A DNA stretch of 19,277 bases from CAYJPV01 sp964396055 (GCA_964396055.1 CAYNDV010000086.1:1-19277), one strand, 5' to 3'; counted from the stretch's first letter, positions 9,364 to 16,849 are shown. Notes: generated by a model not told the origin, from the sequence alone. Translations and numbers: made by a program.

Positions 9364-9419
9364 AATCAATCCCGGATTGATTAATGCGCACGACATCGCG
9401 CACGCATCAATCAATCCGG
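9364..9419. repeat. Nested palindromes with the AATCAATCC core, directly after a stop codon
   Basis: AATCAATCC, C, GGATTGATT (9364-9382) is a perfect inverted repeat that starts on the base after the FAD-enzyme stop. Its right half joins a second, larger hairpin. There CCGGATTGATTAATGCG (9372-9388) pairs with CGCATCAATCAATCCGG (9403-9419) in 16 of 17 positions, with a 14-nt loop. Related copies lie at 14023-14037 and 16835-16847. No T-tract follows, so it looks like a REP-type 3' element. Confidence 0.85.
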
Positions 9420-9446
9420 CTGAGGGTCAGTGGTGGTCCCGCCACG

Positions 9447-9464
9447 GCAGGGCTGAAGCCCTGC
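9447..9464. repeat. Perfect 7-bp hairpin with TGAA loop
   Basis: GCAGGGC (9447-9453), TGAA, GCCCTGC (9458-9464). It stands between the convergent FAD-enzyme and RmlD-like genes. On the minus strand its core reads GGCTTCAGCC, as in the nuoA-nuoB hairpin. It could act as a bidirectional 3' end structure. Confidence 0.65.
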
Positions 9465-9485
9465 ACTACGGCTGAGCGGCCGAGA

Positions 9486-9511
9486 GCCTAACGGCCTGAA
9501 GCCTAACGGCC
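9486..9511. repeat. Two GCCTAACGGCC repeats carrying the stop codon of the RmlD-like gene
   Basis: GCCTAACGGCC occurs at 9486-9496 and 9501-9511. On the minus strand the second copy reads GGC CGT TAG GC, so it encodes the final Gly-Arg and the stop of the RmlD-like gene. The gmd gene ends in the same way (7172-7182). Confidence 0.85.
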
Positions 9512-10357
9512 TGTCAAGTGTCGCCCGATCGCGTCCTGCCAGGTCGGCATCGTGATGCCGACGGAGGCCAGTTTCGCGTTGGACATCGCGCAGTAGGCGG
9601 GCCTCGGCGCGGCCAGCGTCACGTCGGCGAGGGTCAGGGGGCGCAGGCGCGGCGTCCGGCCGAGCTGGCGCGCCGCCTCGCGGGCCACCGCATCCCACGA
9701 CGCGGCGCCGGTGTTCACGCAGTGATAGAGGCCGGCGGGCGGGCGCCGCTCGATGACGGCGCGCGTGGCCGCCGCCACGTCGAATACGTAGCTGGGCGAC
9801 ACGGTGCGGTCCGTGAAGACGGGCACGTCCGTGCCGGCCAGGATGCCCGCCACGATCTTGTCGAGGCTGCTGCGCCGCCCGTGCTCGCCGCCGGCGCCGA
9901 ACAGGCTCTCGACACGCAGCACGTACGCATCCGGCGCTTCGAGGGCGAACCACTCGCCCAGCAGTTTCGACGCCGCGTATACGCTCTGGGGATTGGTGGG
10001 ATCGTCCTCGACGTGCGGCCGGGTCGCCGTGCCGTCGAAGACGAAGTCGGTGCTGTAGTGGACGAGCACGGCGCCGTGCGCCGCCGCCGCCCGCGCCAGC
10101 GTGCGCACCGCGAAGGCATTCACTTCGAGGGCGTGCCGCGGCCGCGCCTCGGCCGCGTCCACGTCGTTGTAGCTGGCGCAGTTGATCACCACCGAGGGGC
10201 GCGCCTCGGCGAAGCGAGCCTCGACGGCCCGGTCGTCGGTGATGTCGAGGTCGGCGTGCCCCTGGGCGAGGACGGCAGCGCCGGCCGCGTCGAAGGCGCG
10301 GACGATGGCCCAGCCCAGCTGGCCGGCGGCGCCCGTGACGAGGACCGGCCCCGCCAT
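9503..10357 (-). CDS. RmlD-like NDP-4-keto-6-deoxysugar reductase
   Basis: This 284-aa SDR belongs to the RmlD/RfbD family, which reduces dTDP-4-keto-L-rhamnose to dTDP-L-rhamnose. Visible motifs are VTGAAGQLG (7-15), HYSTDFVFDG (100-109) and YAASK (Y127, K131), with NPQSVY before the active site as is usual in RmlD. RmlA, RmlB and RmlC are not in the window, whereas gmd is next door. It might instead reduce the Gmd product, as GDP-6-deoxymannose reductases do; the sequence does not decide. The ATG at 10357 shares one base with the symporter stop (TGATG), so it is translationally coupled and last in its operon. Its final Gly-Arg and TAG come from a GGCCGTTAG repeat. Confidence 0.8.
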   Translation of the reverse strand: MAGPVLVTGAAGQLGWAIVRAFDAAGAAVLAQGHADLDITDDRAVEARFAEARPSVVINCASYNDVDAAEARPRHALEVNAFAVRTLARAAAAHGAVLVHYSTDFVFDGTATRPHVEDDPTNPQSVYAASKLLGEWFALEAPDAYVLRVESLFGAGGEHGRRSSLDKIVAGILAGTDVPVFTDRTVSPSYVFDVAAATRAVIERRPPAGLYHCVNTGAASWDAVAREAARQLGRTPRLRPLTLADVTLAAPRPAYCAMSNAKLASVGITMPTWQDAIGRHLTGR

Positions 10358-11649
10358 CAGACCGCCCGGTTCCCGTTCCCGGCGAGGAACGCGTGCATCT
10401 TCTCGTCGTCGAACACGCCCTCCCAGCGGGCCACGACCACCGTGGAGATGCAGTTGCCGACCACGTTGACGGCCGTGCGGCCCATGTCCATCACCTGGTC
10501 GATCCCGAGCAGGATGGCGGCGCCCTCCAGGGGCAGGCCGAACTGGGTCAGGGTGGCGGTCAGCACCACCAGGGCGGCGCGCGGCACGCCGGCCACGCCC
10601 TTGCTGGTGAGCATGAGCGTCAGCATCATGAACAGCTGGTGGCCGAAGGTCAGCTCGATGCCGGCCAGCTGCGCCACGAACACGCTGGCGAGCGACAGAT
10701 AGAGCGTGGTGCCGTCGAGGTTGAAGCTGTAGCCCGTCGGCAGGACGAACCCGACGATGTTCTTGGGCACGCCGAACCGCTCCATCACCTCCAGGGCCTT
10801 CGGCAGGGCTGCCTCGCTGCTCGCCGTGGTGAAGGCGATGAGGAACGGCTCGCGCACGGCGCTGAGGAACTTCAGGAACGGCACGCGCACCAGCATCGAC
10901 ACGCCGCCCAGGACGACGAGGACGAAGACGGCCAGTCCGCCGTACATCAGCAGCACGAGCTTGCCGAGGGTGTAGAGGATGCCCAGCCCCTTGTCGCCGA
11001 CGGTGAAGGCGATGGCCGCCATGACGCCCACCGGGGCGAACTTCATGACGTAGCCCGTGAACTTGAACATGGCCTGCGCGGTGCTCTCCAGCACGTCGAT
11101 GACCGGCTTGCCCCGGTCACCGATGGCGGCGACGGCAATCCCGAAGAACGTCGAGAAGACCACCAGCTGCAGGATGTCGTTCTTGGCCATCGCGTCGATG
11201 ACCGACGTGGGAAACAGGTGCAGGAAGATATCCCAGGCGCCCTGCTGCTTCGTGGCCAGGGCCGCCAGGTCGGCGGTGCTGGCGCCCATCGTCATCTCGA
11301 CCCCGGCGCCCGGCTGGAACCAGTTGACGAGCGCGAGCCCCCAGAACAGGGCGATCGTCGTCGCCACCTCGAAGTAGATGATCGCCTTGAGACCGATCCG
11401 GCCCATGGCCTTCATGTCGCCGGTGCCCGCGATCCCGACGACCAGCGTCGAGAACAACAGCGGCGCGATGATCATCTTGATCATCTTGAGGAAGGCGTCG
11501 GCCAGGGGCTTGATGTCCTTGCCCAGCCACGGCCACACGTAGCCGATGACGATCCCGAGGGCGAGGCCGATGAAGATCTGGGTGGTGACGCCCGGCACCC
11601 GCGACGGGCGCACCGGGGCCGGCGGGGCGGCGGCGGTGTCGATCTTCAC
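10357..11649 (-). CDS. Dicarboxylate or acidic amino acid:cation symporter (DAACS family)
   Basis: This 430-aa inner-membrane protein of the Glt/Dct family takes up C4-dicarboxylates or aspartate/glutamate with cations. About eight hydrophobic segments and two re-entrant loops are recognisable. The tip of hairpin 1 is TASSEAALPKALE. The unwound helix is LPTGYSFNLDGTTLY, a DctA-style motif. Hairpin 2 is MLTSKGVAGVPRA. The helix-8 motif is IDQVMDMGRTAVNVVGN. The Arg that binds the side-chain carboxylate is kept. The Asp before it, which binds the amino group in glutamate carriers, is also kept. The final Asp of that motif is Asn, as in DctA. Substrate choice is therefore ambiguous. The gene starts 3 bp after the DegT-family gene and overlaps the RmlD-like gene. 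Confidence 0.85.
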   Translation of the reverse strand: MKIDTAAAPPAPVRPSRVPGVTTQIFIGLALGIVIGYVWPWLGKDIKPLADAFLKMIKMIIAPLLFSTLVVGIAGTGDMKAMGRIGLKAIIYFEVATTIALFWGLALVNWFQPGAGVEMTMGASTADLAALATKQQGAWDIFLHLFPTSVIDAMAKNDILQLVVFSTFFGIAVAAIGDRGKPVIDVLESTAQAMFKFTGYVMKFAPVGVMAAIAFTVGDKGLGILYTLGKLVLLMYGGLAVFVLVVLGGVSMLVRVPFLKFLSAVREPFLIAFTTASSEAALPKALEVMERFGVPKNIVGFVLPTGYSFNLDGTTLYLSLASVFVAQLAGIELTFGHQLFMMLTLMLTSKGVAGVPRAALVVLTATLTQFGLPLEGAAILLGIDQVMDMGRTAVNVVGNCISTVVVARWEGVFDDEKMHAFLAGNGNRAV

Positions 11650-11652
11650 GGC

Positions 11653-12798
11653 CTAGGCCTCGTCCAGCGCGCGCGCCACCGTATCCACCACGTGATCCAG
11701 CTGCGCCTCGGACAGTTCGCCGAAGATCGGCAGCGCCAGGGTCTCGGCCGCGGCCCGCTCCGCGTGCGGGAACTGCCCCGCGCGGTAGCCGAGGTAGGCG
11801 AAACACTCCTGCTGGTGGAACGGCACCGGGTAGTAGATGGCCGTGCCCACGTGCTGGGCCTCGAGGAACGCCTTGACGGCGTCCCGCTTCGGCACGCGGA
11901 CGATGAACTGATTGTAGATGTGGTAACAGTCCTCCCGCGCCACGGGCAGGCCCACGCGATCGGTGAGGCCGCGCTGCGCGAACAGCACCCGGTACCGGTC
12001 CGCGTTGCGGCGGCGCCCCTCGGTCCAGCCCGCGAGGTGCGGCAGCTTGACGCGCAGGATGGCCGCCTGCAGGGCGTCGAGGCGGAAGTTGCCGCCGATC
12101 ACCTGGTGGTAGTACTGCCGCTCGCCGCCGTGCACCCGCATCTTGCGCAGCATCGCGGCCAGGGCGTCGTCCTGGGTGGTCACCAGGCCGCCGTCGCCGA
12201 AGGCGCCGAGGTTCTTGCTGGGAAAGAACGAGAACGTGCCGCAGGTGCCCAAGCCCCCCACCGGCGCGCCCTTGTAGCGCGACCCGATCGACTGGCACGC
12301 GTCCTCGACGACGGCCACGCCGGCCGGCACCGCGGCGCGCAGGGCGTCCATGTCGGCGCTCTGGCCGTAGAGGTGAACCGGGATGACCGCCTTCGTGCGC
12401 GGCGTCACCGCCGCCGCCACGGCCGCCGGATCGATGTTGTACGTGACCGGATCGATGTCGACGAACACCGGCGTGGCGCCGAGGCGCGCGACGCTGCCGG
12501 CCGTGGCGAAGAACGAGTAGGTGCTGGTGATGACCTCGTCGCCGGGGCCGACCCCGAGCGCCATCATCGCCAGGACGAGGGCGTCGGTGCCCGACGACAC
12601 GCCGACGGCGTGTTTCACCTCGAGCAGCCCGGCCAGTTCACGCTCGAGGCCCTCGATCTCGGGCCCCATGATGAACCGCTGGCTGTCGCACACCCGCGTG
12701 ATCGTCGCCAGGATCTCGTCGCGGATCGGACGATACTGCGCCTGCAGGTCGAGCAGCGGCACCTGGATGGCCGCCGATTGCCGCGTTCCCGTCGCCAT
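11653..12798 (-). CDS. DegT/DnrJ/EryC1/StrS-family sugar aminotransferase
   Basis: This is a PLP-dependent transaminase of 381 aa that would aminate a nucleotide keto-sugar for a surface glycan. SSGTDAL (68-74) binds the cofactor phosphate. The Asp that contacts the pyridine nitrogen is D166 in VVEDACQS, and the Schiff-base lysine is K195 in FFPSKNLGAFGDGG. NFRLDALQAA and the C-terminal ALPIFGELSE are also family marks. Sugar specificity (3-amino or 4-amino; dTDP, UDP or GDP) cannot be read from motifs alone. A GGGAGG ribosome site lies 5 nt before ATG 12798. The symporter starts 3 bp after its stop. The nearby gmd and RmlD-like genes supply possible keto-sugar chemistry. Confidence 0.88.
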   Translation of the reverse strand: MATGTRQSAAIQVPLLDLQAQYRPIRDEILATITRVCDSQRFIMGPEIEGLERELAGLLEVKHAVGVSSGTDALVLAMMALGVGPGDEVITSTYSFFATAGSVARLGATPVFVDIDPVTYNIDPAAVAAAVTPRTKAVIPVHLYGQSADMDALRAAVPAGVAVVEDACQSIGSRYKGAPVGGLGTCGTFSFFPSKNLGAFGDGGLVTTQDDALAAMLRKMRVHGGERQYYHQVIGGNFRLDALQAAILRVKLPHLAGWTEGRRRNADRYRVLFAQRGLTDRVGLPVAREDCYHIYNQFIVRVPKRDAVKAFLEAQHVGTAIYYPVPFHQQECFAYLGYRAGQFPHAERAAAETLALPIFGELSEAQLDHVVDTVARALDEA

Positions 12799-12814
12799 GA
12801 CCGCCTCCCGCCGC

Positions 12815-12832
12815 GCGCCGGGCCCCCGGCGC
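12815..12832. repeat. GC-rich hairpin in front of the aminotransferase gene
   Basis: GCGCCGGG (12815-12822) and CCCGGCGC (12825-12832) form a perfect stem, in the 45-bp spacer between the unknown membrane protein gene and the DegT-family gene. There is no T-tract. It could modulate read-through or simply reflect base composition. Confidence 0.45.
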
Positions 12833-12843
12833 CTGTCCCAGGG

Positions 12844-13416
12844 CTACCGCGACGCCAGTTTGGGCTCGGCCCACACGGCGAAGTCGTCCTTCCGGGTGTT
12901 CTTCTTCCGGCGGGGCGGGCCGGGGTCGGTGTTGAAGACGATCTCCACCTGCTGGCCCTCGTAGGCCGACAGATCGATCGTCGCCTCGTGCCAGCGGCGA
13001 TCGGCCTCGCGCCGCTTCGGGTTGACGAACTCCCGCAGATACTCCTCGTAGGTGCGCCCGTCGGACACGCCGATGCGGAACTGCACGCCGTCGCTCTCGC
13101 CCTTCCAGGCATCTTCCCGCAGGGCGAACCACGTCGTCAGGGTGCCGCGCCGCGGCACCTCCACCTTGTAGGAGATGCGCGAGAACGGCGGCGCGTAGAT
13201 GGCCTTGCGGGCGACGCCCCCGACGGTGACGTCCTTCACCTCGAAGGGCGTCCCGCCCCCGGGTTCCTTGAAGGTGCTGCGCGACTCGGCGGTGGCCAAC
13301 TGCTGGATCAAGTCGATCGTGACCACGCCGCCGCCCCGGCGCATCATCCAGAAGCTGCCGACGATGATGACCACGACCACCACGGCCAGGCCGGCCACGA
13401 GTTTCGGATTCTTCAC
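12844..13416 (-). CDS. Membrane-anchored protein of unknown function, beta-rich outer domain
   Basis: I do not recognise a named family. The 190-aa product begins KNPK, then has one hydrophobic segment (about 6-25, rich in Val/Ile, ending FWMMRR), which would anchor it in the inner membrane with the rest outside. Residues 40-190 have alternating hydrophobic pattern and motifs such as FSRISYKVEVPRRGTLTTWFALRE, VQFRIGVSDGRTYEEYL and WHEATIDLSAYEGQQVEIVFNTD. These resemble beta-sandwich carbohydrate-binding modules, but this is a guess from pattern. The GTG at 13416 was chosen for its strong AAGGAGGGG site. A longer reading from 13575 has a Pro/Arg-rich start unlike a protein. The aminotransferase gene follows after 45 bp. 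Confidence 0.65.
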   Translation of the reverse strand: MKNPKLVAGLAVVVVVIIVGSFWMMRRGGGVVTIDLIQQLATAESRSTFKEPGGGTPFEVKDVTVGGVARKAIYAPPFSRISYKVEVPRRGTLTTWFALREDAWKGESDGVQFRIGVSDGRTYEEYLREFVNPKRREADRRWHEATIDLSAYEGQQVEIVFNTDPGPPRRKKNTRKDDFAVWAEPKLASR

Positions 13417-13465
13417 GGCTGACGCCCCTCCTTCAGTCCCGGACACACGTCTCCCAAAGGGATAG

Positions 13466-13495
13466 ATCGTAGCACCCGCCCCGGAACAGCCGCAA
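13466..13495 (-). promoter_or_regulatory. Predicted promoter for the unknown membrane protein operon
   Basis: On the minus strand TTGCGG (13495-13490) and TACGAT (13471-13466) are separated by 18 bp. The start point would be about 40 nt upstream of the GTG start, leaving room for the AAGGAGGGG ribosome site. It would drive the unknown protein, aminotransferase, symporter and RmlD-like genes. Confidence 0.4.
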
Positions 13496-13525
13496 GGCGC
13501 CGGGCGTGGCCGGCCGGCCCCGGCC

Positions 13526-14014
13526 CTACCGCTGGCGTTCCTTGATGGCCGCGCGGGTCTCGCGCTCGGTTTCACGGCGCTTGATGGTTTCGCGGCGGTC
13601 GTGGGCCTGCTTGCCCTTCGCGAGGCTGATGGCCAGTTTCACGCGGCCGTCCTTGAAGTACATGCGGACGGGCACCAGGGTCATCCCGCGCTCGGCCACC
13701 TTGCCGATGAGCTTGCGGATCTCGTGGCGGTGCAGCAGCAGCTTGCGGGGGCGCAGGGGCTCGTGGTCCGCGTAGCCCCGGCTGCTGTAAGAGCCGATGT
13801 GGATGCCCTCCACCCAGACCTCGCCGTTCGTGATCCGGGCGAAGCTGTCGCGGAGGTTGATGCGCCCCTCACGGATCGCCTTCACCTCGGTGCCGATGAG
13901 GGCCATGCCGGCCTCGAACGTCTCGAGGAGGTGGTAGTCGTGGTGCGCCTTGCGGTTGTCGGCGATGATGCGCTCGGCCTTCTTCCGCTCGGCCTGCCTG
14001 TCAGGCTTGGACAT
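13526..14014 (-). CDS. smpB: SsrA-binding protein SmpB
   Basis: SmpB binds tmRNA and delivers it to stalled ribosomes for trans-translation. The protein has 162 aa, the normal length. The oligonucleotide-binding barrel begins NRKAHHDYHLLETFEAGMAL (20-39) and continues GTEVKAIREGRINLRDSFARI (41-61). The basic tail starts LAKGKQAHDRRETIKRRE (131-148), which in SmpB reads the empty mRNA channel. I took ATG 14014 rather than an upstream TTG because MSKPDRQ fits the family. No strong ribosome site is seen; a palindrome lies 9 nt upstream of the start. No tmRNA gene (ssrA) was found in the window. Confidence 0.95.
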   Translation of the reverse strand: MSKPDRQAERKKAERIIADNRKAHHDYHLLETFEAGMALIGTEVKAIREGRINLRDSFARITNGEVWVEGIHIGSYSSRGYADHEPLRPRKLLLHRHEIRKLIGKVAERGMTLVPVRMYFKDGRVKLAISLAKGKQAHDRRETIKRRETERETRAAIKERQR

Positions 14015-14022
14015 GAAGCACG

Positions 14023-14037
14023 TCAATCCCGGATTGA
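14023..14037. repeat. Palindrome TCAATCC-C-GGATTGA upstream of smpB
   Basis: A perfect 15-bp inverted repeat with a single central base lies 9 nt before the smpB start and 31 nt after the pdxA stop. It is identical to the core of the copy at 9364-9382, so it may be both the 3' structure of pdxA and part of the smpB leader. Confidence 0.8.
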
Positions 14038-14068
14038 TTGTGACACCGTTGGGGCCCGGCGGCCACCG

Positions 14069-14947
14069 TCACGCGCGGGGGGACGCCGCCAGGCGCGCCG
14101 CCAGGCGCACGGCCTCCACCAGGCTGCCGTGGTCCGCCACCCCGCGGCCCGCGATGTCGAACGCGGTCCCGTGATCCACCGACGTCCGGATGATCGGCAG
14201 GCCCAGCGTGACGTTGACGGCCTTGCCGAAGGCCAGCAGCTTGACGGGGATGAGGCCCTGGTCGTGGTAACAGGCCACGACCGCGTCGAACTCGCCGCGC
14301 GCCGCCCGCACGAACACGGTGTCGGCCGGCAGCGGCCCGGTCACGTCGAGGCCGTCGGCCCGGCAGGCGGCCACGACGGGCTCGTGTACGTCCCGCTCCT
14401 CGATCCCGATGACGCCGCCTTCGCCGGCATGCGGGTTCAGGCCCGTGACGACGAGCCGCGGGCGCGGGAAGCCGAAGCGCGGCAGTTCGCGGGCGGTCAG
14501 CCGGACGACGCGGTCCAGTTCGCCGCGCGTGAGCCGCTGCGGCACGTCCCGCAGCGGCACGTGAATCGTCGCCAGGACGACGCGCAGGGCCTCGGCATGG
14601 AACATCATCGCCACCGAGGACGCCCCCGTCAGGTGCGCGATCAGCTCGGTGTGGCCGTGCCACGGCAGGCCCGCCAGGGCCAGCGCTTCCTTGTTGAGGG
14701 GCGCCGTGACCACGCCCGCCACGCGGCCGGCCAGCGCATCCTCCACGGCGGCGACGACGGCGTCATAGGCGGCGCGGCCCGCGGCGGCCGACAACTGCCC
14801 GGGCGCAAACGCGGAGAGGTCCGCCGGCCCGTACAGCACCGGCTCGCAGACGTCCAGGACGCGCGCGTCGAGGCTGGCCTTGCGCGCGATCTCCGGGCCG
14901 ATGCCGGCGGGGTCGCCCACCGTGATCGCGAGGCGCGGGCGCGTCAT
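14069..14947 (-). CDS. pdxA: 4-hydroxythreonine-4-phosphate dehydrogenase
   Basis: PdxA oxidises 4-phosphohydroxy-L-threonine in the DXP-independent start of the E. coli-type pyridoxal phosphate pathway. The protein has 292 aa, somewhat shorter than the usual 320-335. The core is complete: TVGDPAGIGPEI (9-20), TAPLNKEAL (81-89), substrate residues H99 and T100 in GHTELIA, and metal ligands H129, H173 (NPHAGEGG) and H228 (YHDQGL) with E. coli-like spacing. The ATG at 14947 overlaps the ricT-like stop by four bases (ATGA), so it is coupled. An upstream in-frame start (14968) is less likely. The shortness comes from trimmed loops and not from loss of motifs. Confidence 0.92.
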   Translation of the reverse strand: MTRPRLAITVGDPAGIGPEIARKASLDARVLDVCEPVLYGPADLSAFAPGQLSAAAGRAAYDAVVAAVEDALAGRVAGVVTAPLNKEALALAGLPWHGHTELIAHLTGASSVAMMFHAEALRVVLATIHVPLRDVPQRLTRGELDRVVRLTARELPRFGFPRPRLVVTGLNPHAGEGGVIGIEERDVHEPVVAACRADGLDVTGPLPADTVFVRAARGEFDAVVACYHDQGLIPVKLLAFGKAVNVTLGLPIIRTSVDHGTAFDIAGRGVADHGSLVEAVRLAARLAASPRA

Positions 14948-15720
14948 GGCCGCCCGCCGCGGCCGCACGATCCGCAGCCGCCCCCGCAGCCCCCGCCTTC
15001 ATCCGAGGCGCCCGGGTAGGCCTCGTCGCGCGCGTCGCGGTGGTTGTTCGCCGACGCCGGCGCCAGTTCGTACCGCAGGCAGCACTTCAACCGCCCGCAC
15101 AGGCCGGAGAGCCGCGACGGGTTGAGGGCGAGGTCCTGCTGCTTCGCCATCTTGATCGAAACGGGATCGAACGCCTTCAGAAACGTGCTGCAGCACAGCG
15201 GACGGCCGCACGTGCCGTAGCCGGTCAACAGCCGCGCCTCGTCGCGCACGCCGATCTGCCGCAGTTCGATCCGGGTCTTGTACTCGGACGCCAGCTCGCG
15301 CACCAGTTCGCGGAAGTCCACGCGCTCGTCGGCCGTGAAGTAGAAGGCCAGTTTCGAGCCGTCGAAGGCCTGCTCCACGCGGACCAGCTTCATCGGCAGC
15401 CCGCGCTCGCGCACCTTCATGGTCGCCACGCGCAGGGCGTCGCGCTCGCGCTGGGCATGGCGCTGGCGGAGGTAGAGGTCCTGGCGCGTGGCGCGGCGAA
15501 GCAGGCGCCCGGACTCGGGCGGGGCGGGACGGGCCGCCACAGCCGCGGGCACGCGCAGCACGCGCCCGAGCGTCATCGAGCCCTCGGCCTGGACGACCAC
15601 CTGGTCGCCGTCGCCGATCGGTCCATCGACGTCAGCCGGTACGACCGCCCGGACAGCCTGCCCCGTCACCGTGCGGACCGTCACGACGGCGCCGGGTTCT
15701 CCAGCGCTCATAGGAGCCAT
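14944..15720 (-). CDS. PSP1-domain protein, RicT/YaaT-like
   Basis: The 258-aa protein has the PSP1 domain. In Bacillus the RicT member works with RicA and RicF in an Fe-S-containing complex that affects RNase Y maturation of mRNAs. The two paired cysteine motifs are GTCGRPLCCSTF (169-180; C171, C176, C177) and SGLCGRLKCCLRYE (205-218; C208, C213, C214). The C-terminal tail GGGCGGGCGSCGRGGRP adds three more cysteines (245, 249, 252). It directly follows holB, an arrangement known in Bacillus and many other bacteria. I used ATG 15720; ATG 15711 is an alternative, and neither has a clear ribosome site. RicA and RicF are not in the window. Confidence 0.85.
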   Translation of the reverse strand: MAPMSAGEPGAVVTVRTVTGQAVRAVVPADVDGPIGDGDQVVVQAEGSMTLGRVLRVPAAVAARPAPPESGRLLRRATRQDLYLRQRHAQRERDALRVATMKVRERGLPMKLVRVEQAFDGSKLAFYFTADERVDFRELVRELASEYKTRIELRQIGVRDEARLLTGYGTCGRPLCCSTFLKAFDPVSIKMAKQQDLALNPSRLSGLCGRLKCCLRYELAPASANNHRDARDEAYPGASDEGGGCGGGCGSCGRGGRP

Positions 15721-15745
15721 CTATCGCCGGCGGCGCGGCGCGGGC

Positions 15746-16792
15746 CTACAGCTGGAACGCCAGCCAGTCCGCCGCGATCTTCGGACTGGCGTTGTGGCGC
15801 TCCACGGCAGCCAACGCGCGGCCGACGGCCGTATACGCGCGCGCGACACGATCGCGGTCCCAGCCCCGGGCCAGCGGCTCGAGATCCGCCGTGAGGTCCG
15901 GGTTGACCAGCGCCGTCCCGGGCGCGCGGGTTGTCATTACCGCCAGGTCCCGCAGCAGGGCCTGGAGGGCACGCAGCCGGACGGCCAGCACCGCCCGATC
16001 CGGCGTCCCGGTCTTCGACGCTTTCTGCTTCTTCCCCTTCTTTGCCGCGCCCTCCACCAGCGCGGCCCCGCAGGCCAGCCGCTGGCGCGGATCCGAGGCC
16101 CGCGTGGCCTCGATGAGCACCCCGGCGGCCACGGCGCGCGCCTCCGCCAGCTCGCTCCCGCCCGACGCGAGCGCCCGGGAGAAACTGCCGCCGGCCAGGG
16201 CCGCCGTCGCGTGGGCGTCGGCCTCGTCGAACCCGTGCCGCGTGGTCAGCGCCCGCGCAAGCTCGTGGGACGGGACAGGACCGAACCGCAACTGGCAGCA
16301 CCGCGACCGGATGGTGTCCAGCAGCGCGTCGGGGCGGCCGGTCACCAGCACGAAGACGTTGCGCGGGGGCGGTTCTTCCAGGGTCTTCAGCAGGGCGTTC
16401 TGCGCATCGTCGCCCAGCAGGTCGGCGCCGTCGACGATGACCACGCGCGAGCGACCCTCGAACGGGCGGTACGCCGTCTGCCCCACCACGTCCCGAATCT
16501 GCTCGATCTTGATCGACGTCCCCTCGTCGGGCTCCACCAGCGTCACGTCGGGGTGCAACCGGCGGTCGATCTTGCGGCACGACGTGCAGGCACCGCACGC
16601 GTCGCGCCCGCCGCCGGACGCCTCCACGGGCGCCAGGCAGTTCACGGCCTGCGCCAGGGCCACGGCCGCCTGCCGTTTGCCAACCCCGTCCGGGCCGGCA
16701 AAGATCAGGCTCGGCGGGAGCGAATCCGTCTGGATCGCCCGGCCGAGCAGACCGAGCACGCGGCGATGGCCGAATAGATCACGAAAGGGCAT
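15746..16792 (-). CDS. holB: DNA polymerase III delta-prime subunit
   Basis: This is part of the clamp-loader complex that places the sliding clamp on DNA. The 348-aa AAA+ protein has Walker A GPDGVGKR (33-40), a zinc module with C52, C66, C69 and C72, a Walker B-like VVIVDGAD (117-124), LLKTLEEPP (134-142) and the SRC motif (163-165) that reaches a neighbouring ATP site. Low-complexity KKGKKQKASK (251-260) is an insert in the C-terminal part. I chose ATG 16792 (MPFRDLFGH), since an upstream TTG reading is unlike the family. There is no Shine-Dalgarno sequence. A TAGCAT box ends 11 nt upstream, as at nuoA. DnaX is the alternative identity, but length and the C-terminal fold favour HolB. Confidence 0.88.
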   Translation of the reverse strand: MPFRDLFGHRRVLGLLGRAIQTDSLPPSLIFAGPDGVGKRQAAVALAQAVNCLAPVEASGGGRDACGACTSCRKIDRRLHPDVTLVEPDEGTSIKIEQIRDVVGQTAYRPFEGRSRVVIVDGADLLGDDAQNALLKTLEEPPPRNVFVLVTGRPDALLDTIRSRCCQLRFGPVPSHELARALTTRHGFDEADAHATAALAGGSFSRALASGGSELAEARAVAAGVLIEATRASDPRQRLACGAALVEGAAKKGKKQKASKTGTPDRAVLAVRLRALQALLRDLAVMTTRAPGTALVNPDLTADLEPLARGWDRDRVARAYTAVGRALAAVERHNASPKIAADWLAFQL

Positions 16793-16803
16793 CGGACGCG
16801 TCG

Positions 16804-16809
16804 ATGCTA
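16804..16809 (-). promoter_or_regulatory. -10-like box 11 nt before holB start
   Basis: TAGCAT on the minus strand (16809-16804) stands exactly 11 nt before the holB ATG, the same box and spacing as at nuoA. A leaderless transcript is possible. No good -35 box is found at 16-18 bp. Confidence 0.3.
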
Positions 16810-16833
16810 TCACACGGGGCCACGGCCGCTTGT

Positions 16834-16849
16834 TCAATCCCGGATTGTT
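16834..16849. repeat. Palindrome CAATCC-C-GGATTG containing a stop codon
   Basis: CAATCC, C, GGATTG (16835-16847) forms the shortest copy of the dispersed palindrome. On the minus strand its reading ATC CGG GAT TGA supplies the last three residues and the stop of the upstream heptosyltransferase. It is also in the leader of holB, ending 42 nt before its start. Confidence 0.75.

Noticed and set aside
10393..13422. Very long plus-strand open frame (about 1000 codons) opposite the symporter, aminotransferase and unknown gene.
   Set aside because: It is an antisense shadow of high-GC coding sequence. Its translation is rich in His, Arg and Gln with no domain, while the opposite strand encodes recognised proteins.
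13601..15019. Long plus-strand frame opposite smpB, pdxA and ricT.
   Set aside because: It is antisense to three recognised genes and shows no motif.
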